From Nonomuraea candida (lineage in GTDB: Bacteria; Actinomycetota; Actinomycetes; Streptosporangiales; Streptosporangiaceae), in NCBI RefSeq assembly GCF_000725485.1, contig NZ_JOAG01000019.1:62001-126000 (forward strand): a DNA stretch of 64,000 bases, written 5' to 3'. The position numbers and the translations under genes were made by a program. Shown here piece by piece: positions 19,006-26,694 of the stretch. Below the pieces are notes generated by a model. It did no database searches and had not been told where the DNA came from. It saw nothing but the letters and a program-made list of their open reading frames with translations. Each line of letters opens with the position of its first letter. Positions within the stretch are counted from its first letter, which is position 1.

Positions 19006-19698
19006 TCACTCCTCGACGGCGTCGAACTTGTAGCCCAGGCCGCGCACGGTCAGGATGCAGCGCGGGTTCGACGGGTCCGACTCGATCTTGGCCCGCAGGC
19101 GCTTGACGTGCACGTCGAGCGTCTTGGTGTCGCCCACGTAGTCGGCGCCCCAGACGCGGTCGATGAGCTGCCCCCGGGTCAGCACCCGCCCGGCGTTGCG
19201 CAGCAGCACCTCCAGCAGCTCGAACTCCTTCAGCGGCAGCTGCACCGGCTCGCCCCGCACGGCGACGACGTGGCGGTCGACGTCCATGCGCACCGGCCCG
19301 ACGGCCAGCACGGCCGTCTCCAGCTCCTCCACGACGTCGCCCTGGCGGCGCAGGACCGCGCGGATGCGGGCGACCAGCTCGCGCGAGGAGAACGGCTTGG
19401 TGACGTAGTCGTCGGCCCCCAGCTCCAGGCCCACGACCTTGTCGATCTCGCTGTCCTTGGCCGTCAGCATGATGACCGGCACCTTGGAGCGCTGCCTGAG
19501 CGAGCGGCACACCTCCGTGCCCGGCAGGCCGGGCAGCATCAAATCGAGCAGCACCAGGTCGGCGCCGTTGCGGTCGAAGGTCTCCAGCGCCTCGGGCCCG
19601 GTCGCCGCGACCGACACCTCGAAGCCCTCCTTGCGCAGCATGTAGGACAGGGCGTCGGAGAAGGACTCCTCGTCCTCGACGACGAGAACACGAGTCAT
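19006..19698 (-). CDS. regX3: phosphate-responsive response regulator (RegX3/PhoP type)
   Basis: A 230-residue OmpR-class response regulator. In the receiver domain the acidic pair is EDEE, the phospho-acceptor Asp is in DLVLLDLMLPG and the Lys is in DDYVTKPFSSREL. The winged-helix DNA-binding domain has FELLEVLLRNAGRVLTRGQL and ends RGLGYKFD. It starts inside the stop of the kinase gene (ATGA overlap). It faces phoU, so it is the phosphate-starvation regulator, called PhoP in Streptomyces and RegX3 in mycobacteria. Confidence 0.92.
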   Translation of the reverse strand: MTRVLVVEDEESFSDALSYMLRKEGFEVSVAATGPEALETFDRNGADLVLLDLMLPGLPGTEVCRSLRQRSKVPVIMLTAKDSEIDKVVGLELGADDYVTKPFSSRELVARIRAVLRRQGDVVEELETAVLAVGPVRMDVDRHVVAVRGEPVQLPLKEFELLEVLLRNAGRVLTRGQLIDRVWGADYVGDTKTLDVHVKRLRAKIESDPSNPRCILTVRGLGYKFDAVEE

Positions 19699-20876
19699 TT
19701 GGCTGCCTCCAGGGGAATCGAGGGTGGTACTGCCACCGCCGTCCCGCCGAAGGCGGGCAGGCGGAGGGTGAACGTGGAGCCGGACCCTTCCTTGCTCCAC
19801 ACGGACACCTCGCCGGCGTGCGCGGCGGCGACGTGCTTGACGATGGCCAGGCCCAGCCCGGTGCCGCCGGTGGCGCGCGAGCGGGCGGCGTCGACGCGGA
19901 AGAAGCGCTCGAAGATGCGCTCCAGCGCCTCCTCCGGGATGCCGATGCCCTGGTCACTGACGCTGATCTCGACGGAGTCGCCCGCGGGCCGCACGCTGAC
20001 GACGACCCTCGTGTGCTCGGGACTGTAGGCGACGGCGTTGTCGATCAGATTGCGCAGGGCGGTGACGAGCAGCTCGTCGTCACCCCAGATGCGCAGGCCC
20101 TCGGTTCCTCCGGTGACGAGCGTGATGTCCTTGGCGGAGGCCCTGGTGTTGCAGTGGTCGATGGCGTCTTGGACGGCTTCGTCGATGGAGACCTGACCGG
20201 GCGTCGGGATGGGCTCGGCGCCCTGGATCCGGCTGAGCGTGATCAGGTCCTGGATGAGGTAGTTGAGCCGGGCGGCCTCGAGCTGCATGCGCCCGGCGAA
20301 GCGGCTGACCGCCTCGGGGTCGTCGGCGGCGTCCTGGATGGTCTCGGCCAGCAGGCTCATGGCGCCCACCGGGGTCTTCAGCTCGTGGCTGACGTTGGCG
20401 ACGAAGTCGCGGCGCACGGCCTCGACCCGCCGCCGCTCGGTCTGGTCCTCCGCCAGCACCAGCACCTGGCCGTAGGAGCCGAGCGGCGCCACGCGCACGG
20501 CGAAGTTGGTGGTCTCCTGACCGAACTTGTGCCCGGCGACGTCGATCTCGCTCTCGCGGATCTCGCCGTCGCGGCGCACCTGCCGCGCCAGCGCGAGCAG
20601 CTCCGCGGCCATCAGGCGGTCGCCCTTGACCAGCCCGAACGCCCGCGCGGCCGAGCTGGCGCGCAGGACGCGGTCGTGGGCGTCCAGGACCACCGCGGAC
20701 GAGGGCAGCACGGCCAGCACGGACGCGACGCCCTGGGGCAGCGCGGCGCCGGTCTCCACTCCGTCCGTCGCGGCGGCGCGGTTGGGGGCCTCGATCTGGT
20801 TTCGGTAGAACAGGACCGCCAGCGCGCCCACCACGAACCCGGCCAGGGCCGCGAAGCTCATGGCCATCTCACTCAT
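19695..20876 (-). CDS. senX3: phosphate-responsive sensor histidine kinase (SenX3/PhoR type)
   Basis: A 393-residue kinase. One N-terminal membrane helix (ALAGFVVGALAVLFY) is followed by a PAS-like domain. The phospho-acceptor His is in DFVANVSHELKTPVGAM. The ATPase domain has N (LRNLIDNAVAYS), G1 (DQGIGIP), F (FERFFRV) and G2 (GGTGLGLAI) boxes. A single membrane span fits a kinase controlled through PhoU and the Pst transporter and not by a large external sensor. It is coupled to regX3 by a 4-base overlap. Confidence 0.93.
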   Translation of the reverse strand: MSEMAMSFAALAGFVVGALAVLFYRNQIEAPNRAAATDGVETGAALPQGVASVLAVLPSSAVVLDAHDRVLRASSAARAFGLVKGDRLMAAELLALARQVRRDGEIRESEIDVAGHKFGQETTNFAVRVAPLGSYGQVLVLAEDQTERRRVEAVRRDFVANVSHELKTPVGAMSLLAETIQDAADDPEAVSRFAGRMQLEAARLNYLIQDLITLSRIQGAEPIPTPGQVSIDEAVQDAIDHCNTRASAKDITLVTGGTEGLRIWGDDELLVTALRNLIDNAVAYSPEHTRVVVSVRPAGDSVEISVSDQGIGIPEEALERIFERFFRVDAARSRATGGTGLGLAIVKHVAAAHAGEVSVWSKEGSGSTFTLRLPAFGGTAVAVPPSIPLEAAK

Positions 20877-20926
20877 GCCTCCGATGGTAGGTGGCGTTTT
20901 CGCAGGGACAGACCCCCTCATCAGGG

Positions 20927-20978
20927 GATGAACGACCCTTTCCTGGAAAGTTCATCTCGCTGTAGGGGTTCGTTCATC
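20927..20978. promoter_or_regulatory. PHO-box-like GTTCATC repeats between senX3 and phoU
   Basis: GTTCATC occurs on the plus strand at 20950-20956 and 20972-20978, exactly 22 bases apart (two 11-base units), and on the minus strand as GATGAAC at 20927-20933. PhoP of Streptomyces binds 11-base direct repeats of GTTCACC type. This divergent promoter is therefore probably autoregulated; that is inference from motif and place. Confidence 0.72.
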
Positions 20979-21000
20979 GACCGGCACGTACGGTGACGAC

Positions 21001-21645
21001 ATGCGCGACGCGTACCATGAAGAACTTGATTCGCTGACCGACAAGCTGGTCGAAATGACCCGTCTGGTCCGCTCGGCCATTTCCCGTGCCACCACGGCCC
21101 TCCTCGACGCCGACCTGCAGCTCGCCGAGAGTGTCATTTCCCGGGACGAGGAAGTGAACGCGACGTTCGCCGACATCGAGACGTCGATCTTCGAGCTGAT
21201 GGCCAGGCAGCAGCCGGTCGCGGTGGACCTGAGGATGGTCATCACGGCGCTGCGCATGGGCACCGATCTTGAGCGGATGGGAGACCTGGCCGTGCACGTG
21301 GCCAAGGTCGCCCGCCTGCGGCACCCCGACTCGGCGATCCCGCCCCAGCTGCGCGGCACGATCCTGGAGATGGGCCAGATCGCGGAGAACCTGGTCACCA
21401 AGGCCGGGAGCTGCGTGGCCTCGCGGGACGTGGAGTCGGCGATGGAGCTGGAGCAGGACGACGACGCGATGGACCGACTGCACCGGAAGCTCTTCCGGAG
21501 CATCCTGCACAAGGACTGGCAGCACGGAGTGGAGCCGGCTATCGACATCACCTTGGTGGGGCGGTATTACGAGCGGTACGCGGATCACGCGGTACGGGTC
21601 GCCCAGGACGTCGTCTACCTGGTCACGGGCACCCGCCCGAGCTGA
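21001..21645 (+). CDS. phoU: phosphate signalling protein PhoU
   Basis: A 214-residue all-helical protein made of two PhoU repeats, each with the metal-cluster consensus region (first near ERMGDLAVHVAKVARL, second near YERYADHAVRVAQDVVYL). It links Pst transporter state to the SenX3/PhoR kinase and keeps it off when phosphate is plentiful. It starts MRDAYHEELDSL like other actinomycete PhoU. The stop codon is inside a 19-bp tandem repeat. Confidence 0.96.
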   Translation: MRDAYHEELDSLTDKLVEMTRLVRSAISRATTALLDADLQLAESVISRDEEVNATFADIETSIFELMARQQPVAVDLRMVITALRMGTDLERMGDLAVHVAKVARLRHPDSAIPPQLRGTILEMGQIAENLVTKAGSCVASRDVESAMELEQDDDAMDRLHRKLFRSILHKDWQHGVEPAIDITLVGRYYERYADHAVRVAQDVVYLVTGTRPS

Positions 21646-21684
21646 CTCGGACCGCCCGAGCTGACGTGGACCGCCCAAGCTAAC
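21633..21684. repeat. 19-bp tandem repeat spanning the phoU stop codon
   Basis: Units at 21633-21651 and 21652-21670, and a partial unit at 21671-21684, share CCGCCCGAGCTGAC. The phoU TGA (21643-21645) is copied in the second unit and is TAA in the third. Confidence 0.88.
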
Positions 21685-21755
21685 AGGCGGCGAAGCCGCG
21701 GGTGCGGGGTTCCCGGCGATGGGTCCGGCCGGGAACCCGTTCCGCACGATCGGAG

Positions 21756-21843
21756 CCGGCCCCCGTTCCAGGACCGGCCCCCGTTCCAGGACCGGCCTCG
21801 TTGCAGGACCGGCCCCCGTTGCAGGACCGGCTCTCGTTCCGCG
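21756..21843. repeat. 17/18-bp tandem repeat in the phoU downstream spacer
   Basis: CCGGCCCCCGTTCCAGGA and close variants start at 21756, 21774, 21792, 21809 and 21827. The spacer 21646-21924 holds only this array and the stop-codon repeat. Confidence 0.9.
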
Positions 21844-21924
21844 CGATCGCGGGCGGGCGCGGCGTATCGTCGGTCGGGAGCGGCGCGGACGGCCGCGCGC
21901 GGCGCCGGCGGCGGAGGAGGACCG

Positions 21925-22206
21925 ATGTCCGACGGGCAGGACCTGACCACCGGCCGGTGCTATGTCTGCAAACGCACCTTCACCTTCGACCCGAAACAGG
22001 TGGAGACGGTGCTCATAGACCCGGAGACCAGGCTTCCGCCGGGTTTCTCCGTCCTGGGCACGCTTCGTCCGGCCGGCCCGGAAGCGGTGGGACGCTCCGC
22101 GGACGAGCCCATCTGTCCCGAGTGCGTCGACAGGACCAGGCGGCTCTGGGAGACGCACAACCCCCCGCCACCCCGCTGGGAGAGCTGGCCGCCCGCCGGC
22201 GACTGA
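21925..22206 (+). CDS. small zinc-ribbon-like protein, 93 residues
   Basis: Soluble protein of unknown function with two CxxC pairs: RCYVCKRTF near residue 14 and PICPECVDRTR near residue 64. The pairs are suited to bind one zinc. The middle (VLIDPETRLPPG) resembles an adaptor or sensor and not an enzyme. GGAGGA lies just before the ATG. It converges on gpmA. Confidence 0.75.
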   Translation: MSDGQDLTTGRCYVCKRTFTFDPKQVETVLIDPETRLPPGFSVLGTLRPAGPEAVGRSADEPICPECVDRTRRLWETHNPPPPRWESWPPAGD

Positions 22207-22232
22207 CCGGGGCACCACTCTGAAGCCTTTTC

Positions 22233-22277
22233 GGCCGACCGCCGACCGCTGATCGGCGATCGGCGATCGGGTCGGCC
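22233..22277. terminator. hairpin between the zinc-ribbon gene and gpmA
   Basis: GGCCGACC (22233-22240) pairs with GGTCGGCC (22270-22277). The interior holds three GATCGGC repeats that can pair further with the first arm region. It suits two converging genes. Confidence 0.6.
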
Positions 22278-22282
22278 GCCGG

Positions 22283-23026
22283 TCAGCGACCCTGGTTGGC
22301 CACGGCCTCGATGGCGGCCTTGGCGGTCTCCGGGTCGAGGTAGCGGCCGCCGCGGACGGTCGGCCGGTAGTCGGCGTCGAGCTCGTACAGCAGCGGGATG
22401 CCCGTCGGGATGTTGAGCCCGGCGATCTCCTCGTCGCCGATGCCGTCGAGGTGCTTGACCAGGGCGCGCAGGGAGTTGCCGTGGGCGGCCACCAGGACCG
22501 TGCGGCCGGCCGCGAGGTCGGGGACGATCTCGTCGTACCAGTAGGGGAGCATGCGCTCCACCACGTCCTTCAGACACTCCGTGCGGGGCATCAGCTCCGG
22601 CGGCAGCAGCGCGTAGCGGGCGTCGCCGGCCTGGGAGTATTCGTCGCCGTCGGCGATGGGGGGCGGGGGCACGTCGTAGGAGCGGCGCCACAGCATGAAC
22701 TGCTCCTCGCCGAACTCCTCCCGCGTCTGGGCCTTGTTCTTGCCCTGGAGCGCGCCGTAGTGGCGCTCGTTGAGCCGCCAGCTCCGTTTGACCGGCAGCC
22801 AGAGCAGGTCGGCCTCCGCCAGCGCGAGCTGGGCCGTCTGGATGGCCCTGGTCAGCAGGCTGGTGTGGACGACGTCCGGGCGCAGCCCGGCCTCCTGGAG
22901 CAGCCTGCCGCCGCGGCGGGCCTCTTCCTCGCCCTTGGCAGAAAGGCTCACGTCCACCCAGCCGGTGAACAGGCCCTTCGCGTTCCAGTCACTCTCGCCG
23001 TGCCTAAGCAGCACCAAAGTCGCCAT
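22283..23026 (-). CDS. gpmA: 2,3-bisphosphoglycerate-dependent phosphoglycerate mutase
   Basis: A 247-residue glycolytic enzyme interconverting 3- and 2-phosphoglycerate. The phosphohistidine is in [20 protein letters not shown], the [14 protein letters not shown] block is diagnostic of dPGM, and the second catalytic His is in [15 protein letters not shown]. Length equals the family norm. It is followed upstream by a YbjN protein and mshA on the same strand. Confidence 0.97.
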   Translation of the reverse strand: MATLVLLRHGESDWNAKGLFTGWVDVSLSAKGEEEARRGGRLLQEAGLRPDVVHTSLLTRAIQTAQLALAEADLLWLPVKRSWRLNERHYGALQGKNKAQTREEFGEEQFMLWRRSYDVPPPPIADGDEYSQAGDARYALLPPELMPRTECLKDVVERMLPYWYDEIVPDLAAGRTVLVAAHGNSLRALVKHLDGIGDEEIAGLNIPTGIPLLYELDADYRPTVRGGRYLDPETAKAAIEAVANQGR

Positions 23027-23061
23027 GCGGCCAATCCTATGGGCCGGGCATCACCGCCGGT

Positions 23062-23544
23062 TCAGGCACGGTCGGGGTCGGCGAAACGGGCGAAGGCCCG
23101 CAGGTTGGCCAGGGATTCGCCGCGCTTGGCGCGCCACTCCCACTCCCGCCTGATCGAGGAGGCGAAGCCCAGCTCCAGCGCCCGGTCGAACCACTCGTCG
23201 GAGTACGTCAGCACGCAGCCGAGCAGGCGGTCGATCTCCTCCTCCGTCACGGCGGCGAGGGGCAGGCGGCCGACCAGGTAGACGTCGCCGACGGGGTCGA
23301 GGGAGAAGTGCACGCCGTACATGCTGCCGTTCTTACCGAGCAGCCAGCGGTGGAACTCCGTGTGGTTCTCGTCCGGCCGGCGGCAGAAGAACGCCTCGAC
23401 GTGCAGCACCCGCTCGCCCACGATGAGCCAGGTCATGGTGGCGAGCTTGTGCTGGCCGGGCAGTTTCACCAGGAACGCCCCGGGCCGCGGCTCGTCGTAA
23501 GTGACGTCCGCGGCCTTGAGCGCGGCTTCGACGACATCGCGCAT
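23062..23544 (-). CDS. YbjN domain-containing protein
   Basis: A 160-residue protein with the YbjN fold, a relative of secretion-chaperone folds. Conserved parts are FLVKLPGQHKLATMTWLIVGER, the HTEFHRWLL block and YLVGRLPLAAVTEEEIDRLLG. YbjN proteins have been linked to stress in enterobacteria, and the role in actinomycetes is unknown. It sits between mshA and gpmA, 39 and 35 bases away, probably in one operon. Confidence 0.85.
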   Translation of the reverse strand: MRDVVEAALKAADVTYDEPRPGAFLVKLPGQHKLATMTWLIVGERVLHVEAFFCRRPDENHTEFHRWLLGKNGSMYGVHFSLDPVGDVYLVGRLPLAAVTEEEIDRLLGCVLTYSDEWFDRALELGFASSIRREWEWRAKRGESLANLRAFARFADPDRA

Positions 23545-23583
23545 GCCGACCAGGATAGGCCCGCCGCCAGAACAAAGTACGGG

Positions 23584-24864
23584 TCAGAAGGACGAGACGG
23601 CCACCGGGACCTTGTGCAGGTTCGCCAGGGCGGCGGCGTAGACGTCCATGAGCCGGGCGGCCGTGGCCTGCCAGCCGAAGGCGGCCGCGTGCGCGCGGGC
23701 GCCCCGGGAGAGCTGGTCGCGCCAGGCGGGCTCGGTGACGAAGCGGCGCAGCGCCCGCGCCCAGTCGGCCGGGTCGTGGCCGTCGACGAGCACGCCGGAG
23801 GCGCCGTCGCGGACGGCCGTGCGCAGGCCCCCGACGGCGGCGGCGGCCACGGGCGTGGCGCACGCCTGCGACTCCAGCGCCACCAGGCCGAACGACTCGC
23901 TGTAGGAGGGCACGACGGTGACCGAGGCGGCGCGGTACCAGTCGGCCAGCTCCGCCTGGGCGGCCGGGGGGACGAGGCGGACGACGTCGGAGATGCCCAG
24001 CTCCGTGGCGAGGTCGGTGAGGAAGGAGGGGCGGGCCAGGCCGTTGCCCGAGGGGCCGCCCACGCAGGCGACCACCAGGCGGGAGCGGAGCGAGGGGTCG
24101 TCGATGAGCATCCTGGAGGCGGCGCGGAGCAGCACGTCGGGGGCCTTGAGCGGCTGGATGCGGCCGACGAAGAGCAGGACGTGGGCGTCCTGGGGCAGGC
24201 CGAGGCGGCGGCGGGCGGCGCCCTGCGAGGCGGGCTGGAAGACGGTGAGGTTGACGCCGGGGTTCACGACGGCGACGCGCTGCTCGGCGGCGCCGTACAG
24301 GTCGATCAGCTCGCGGGCCTCGTCGGCGGTGTTGGCCACCAGGCGGTCGGCGATGCCGACGACCTGCTGCTCGCCGACCACGCGGGCCTGGGGCTCGGGC
24401 TTGTCGCCCGCGGCGAGCAGGAGGTTCTTGACCTTGGCCATGGTGTGCATGGTGTGAACGAGGGGCACGCCCCAGCGTTCCTTGGCCAGCCAGCCGACCT
24501 GGCCGGACAGCCAGTAGTGAGAGTGGATGAGGTCGTAGCGGCCGGGGTCGTACATGGCCTCGGTGCGCAGGACCTCCGACAGGAAGGCGCAGAGCTGGGC
24601 GGGCAGGTCGGCGCGGTCCATCTCCTCGTACGGGCCCGCCGTGAGGTGCCGGACGAGCACGCCCGGCGCGAGTTCGGCCACGGGCGGCAGGTCGCGGGCG
24701 GTGGCCCGGGTGAAGATCTCCACCTCCACGCCGAGCTGCGCCAGCCGCTTGGCCGACTCGACGATGTACACGTTCATGCCGCCGGCGTCGCCCGTCCCGG
24801 GCTGGTCCAGCGGCGATGTGTGCATGCTGATGGTCGCGACCCGGCTGACCCGTCGTCGCCTCAC
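23584..24864 (-). CDS. mshA: D-inositol-3-phosphate glycosyltransferase (mycothiol step 1)
   Basis: A GT4 retaining glycosyltransferase of 426 residues that transfers GlcNAc from UDP-GlcNAc to 1-D-myo-inositol 3-phosphate. Signatures are [20 protein letters not shown] at the N terminus, IHSHYWLSG, the [13 protein letters not shown] start of the C-terminal domain and the EX7E motif in [19 protein letters not shown] 24864 is preferred because GGAGG lies 9 bases before it. Mycothiol is the main thiol of actinomycetes, which supports the taxonomic guess. Confidence 0.95.
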   Translation of the reverse strand: MRRRRVSRVATISMHTSPLDQPGTGDAGGMNVYIVESAKRLAQLGVEVEIFTRATARDLPPVAELAPGVLVRHLTAGPYEEMDRADLPAQLCAFLSEVLRTEAMYDPGRYDLIHSHYWLSGQVGWLAKERWGVPLVHTMHTMAKVKNLLLAAGDKPEPQARVVGEQQVVGIADRLVANTADEARELIDLYGAAEQRVAVVNPGVNLTVFQPASQGAARRRLGLPQDAHVLLFVGRIQPLKAPDVLLRAASRMLIDDPSLRSRLVVACVGGPSGNGLARPSFLTDLATELGISDVVRLVPPAAQAELADWYRAASVTVVPSYSESFGLVALESQACATPVAAAAVGGLRTAVRDGASGVLVDGHDPADWARALRRFVTEPAWRDQLSRGARAHAAAFGWQATAARLMDVYAAALANLHKVPVAVSSF

Positions 24865-24966
24865 TCGACACCACCTCCAGACGGAGTACAACCGTCCCGT
24901 ATTTTTCGACATTCCCGACAGACGGTCACAACTAGGAGTACAAGTCGGCTCTCTAGGATGGGGAGC

Positions 24967-25710
24967 ATGCGGAAGACGGCTGTGGTGACCGGTGCGAGCA
25001 GCGGGATCGGAGAGGCGACCGCGCGGCGGCTCGCCGCCGAGGGATACGACGTGGTGGCGGGGGCCCGGCGCCGCGACCGGCTGGACAAGCTGGCCGCGGA
25101 GTCGCCCTCGATCAGGCCGGTGACGCTCGATGTGACCTCGCAGGAGTCGGTGGACGCGCTGGCCGCCTCGCTGGAGCGCTGTGACGTGCTGGTCAACAAC
25201 GCCGGCGGGGCGTTCGGCCTGGATCCGGTGGCCGACGCGCGGTTGGATGACTGGCAGCGCATGTACGACGTGAACGTGCTCGGCTCCCTACGCATGACCC
25301 AGGCGCTGATCCCCAAACTCGTCGCCTCCGGGGACGGCGTGCTGGTGATGCTCACCTCCACGGCCGGGCACGGCGCGTACGAGGGCGGGGGCGGCTACGT
25401 CGCGGCCAAGCACGCCCAGCGGACCATGGCCGAGACCCTGCGCCTGGAGCTGGTCGGGCAGCCGGTGCGGATCGTCGAGATCGCGCCCGGCATGGTGCGC
25501 TCCGAGGGGTTCGCGCTCACCCGGTTCGGCGGCGACGAGGAGGCCGCGGCCCGCGTGTACGCGGGCGTGCCCGACCCGCTGACCTCCGACGACGTGGCCG
25601 ACGCGATCGCCTGGTCGGTGACCCGCCCGGCCCACGTGAACATCGACCGCCTGGTCATCCGCCCCCGTGCCCAGGCCGCCCAGCACAAGGTGCACCGCGT
25701 CAGTGACTGA
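24967..25710 (+). CDS. SDR-family oxidoreductase
   Basis: A 247-residue classical short-chain dehydrogenase: [15 protein letters not shown] cofactor loop, [10 protein letters not shown] for NADP preference, NNAGG, catalytic Ser in [11 protein letters not shown] and YVAAKHA as YxxxK. The C-terminal [11 protein letters not shown] ending is that of the YdfG-like serine/malonic-semialdehyde reductase group. It is divergent from mshA and 74 bases before a methyltransferase. Confidence 0.92.
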   Translation: MRKTAVVTGASSGIGEATARRLAAEGYDVVAGARRRDRLDKLAAESPSIRPVTLDVTSQESVDALAASLERCDVLVNNAGGAFGLDPVADARLDDWQRMYDVNVLGSLRMTQALIPKLVASGDGVLVMLTSTAGHGAYEGGGGYVAAKHAQRTMAETLRLELVGQPVRIVEIAPGMVRSEGFALTRFGGDEEAAARVYAGVPDPLTSDDVADAIAWSVTRPAHVNIDRLVIRPRAQAAQHKVHRVSD

Positions 25711-25784
25711 GCCCGGTGCGCCGGGAGGCTCTGGAGGCCGGCCCGTGGACGCGCCGGCCCCGGCGACCGGCCGGGGGGCGGGCC

Positions 25785-26576
25785 GTGGCTAGGCCGGTCG
25801 GGACGATCACCCGGGGCACGACCGGTCACAACCGGTTGCGGCGCTGCGACCGCTGGGTGGCGGCGGTGCACGGGCCGCTGCTGCGCTCGGCGGCGCGCCC
25901 GCTGGTCGTGGACCTCGGCTACGGGGCCTCGCACACCACGACGCTGGAGCTGTTCACGCGGCTGCGCCGGGTGGTCCCCGAGGTCGAGGTGGTGGGGATC
26001 GAGATCGATCCGGCCAGGGTGGCGGTGGCGAAGCCGTACGAGCGGGAGGGGCTGAGCTTCCGGCTGGGCGGCTTCGAGCTGCCCGTCCCGCGCCCGCCGG
26101 CGCTGGTGCGGGCCTTCAACGTGCTGCGCCAGTACGGCGAGGACGAGGCGTGGCGGTACTGGGACGCGCTCAGGGAGCGGCTGGCCCCGGGCGGCGTGCT
26201 GGTCGAGGGCACCTGCTCGGAGACCGGGCGGCGGGCGGTCTGGGTGGGGCTGTCGCCGGAGGGGCCGGAGACGATCACGTTCTCGGCCCGGTTCGACGCC
26301 TTCGAACGGCCTTCCGACCTGGCCGACCGGCTTCCCAAGACGCTCATCCACCGGAACGTGCCGGGTGAGCGGATCCATGCGTTCCTGAGCGACTTCGACC
26401 GGGCCTGGGCGGTCAGCGCGCCGTACGGGGCGCACGGGCGGCGGCAGCGGTGGCTGGCCGCGATCCGGGTGCTCTCCGCGTCCTGGCCGGTCCCGGCGCG
26501 TCCGCCGCTGGGGGGTCCGGCCCGGTGGCGGCTCGGCGAGCTGACGCTGCCGTGGCAGGCCGTCGATCCCCGGTAA
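25785..26576 (+). CDS. class I SAM-dependent methyltransferase
   Basis: About 263 residues. The SAM loop is VVDLGYGASHTTTLEL, followed by VVGIEIDPARVAVAKP as motif II. The TGHNRLRRCDRW start resembles a conserved actinomycete family of unknown substrate. The frame opens at 25716, but GTG 25785 behind a G-rich stretch gives the common start. It lies 74 bases behind the SDR gene on the same strand and may be coexpressed. Confidence 0.8.
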   Translation: MARPVGTITRGTTGHNRLRRCDRWVAAVHGPLLRSAARPLVVDLGYGASHTTTLELFTRLRRVVPEVEVVGIEIDPARVAVAKPYEREGLSFRLGGFELPVPRPPALVRAFNVLRQYGEDEAWRYWDALRERLAPGGVLVEGTCSETGRRAVWVGLSPEGPETITFSARFDAFERPSDLADRLPKTLIHRNVPGERIHAFLSDFDRAWAVSAPYGAHGRRQRWLAAIRVLSASWPVPARPPLGGPARWRLGELTLPWQAVDPR

Positions 26577-26694
26577 ATGGTCTATTTCGCACACGAGATC
26601 TCCGGTATATGGTCGCGGTGCGGTCCAACTCGTTCAAGTTCGGTCGCAACCTGTCGGGGGAAGTCAGGCACGATCCTCGTCAAGGAGAGCCGGG

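Noticed and set aside
23308..25710. An 800-residue plus-strand frame opposite mshA and continuing into the SDR
   Set aside because: Only the last 247 codons (from ATG 24967) are a real SDR. The rest is shadow of mshA and the YbjN gene.
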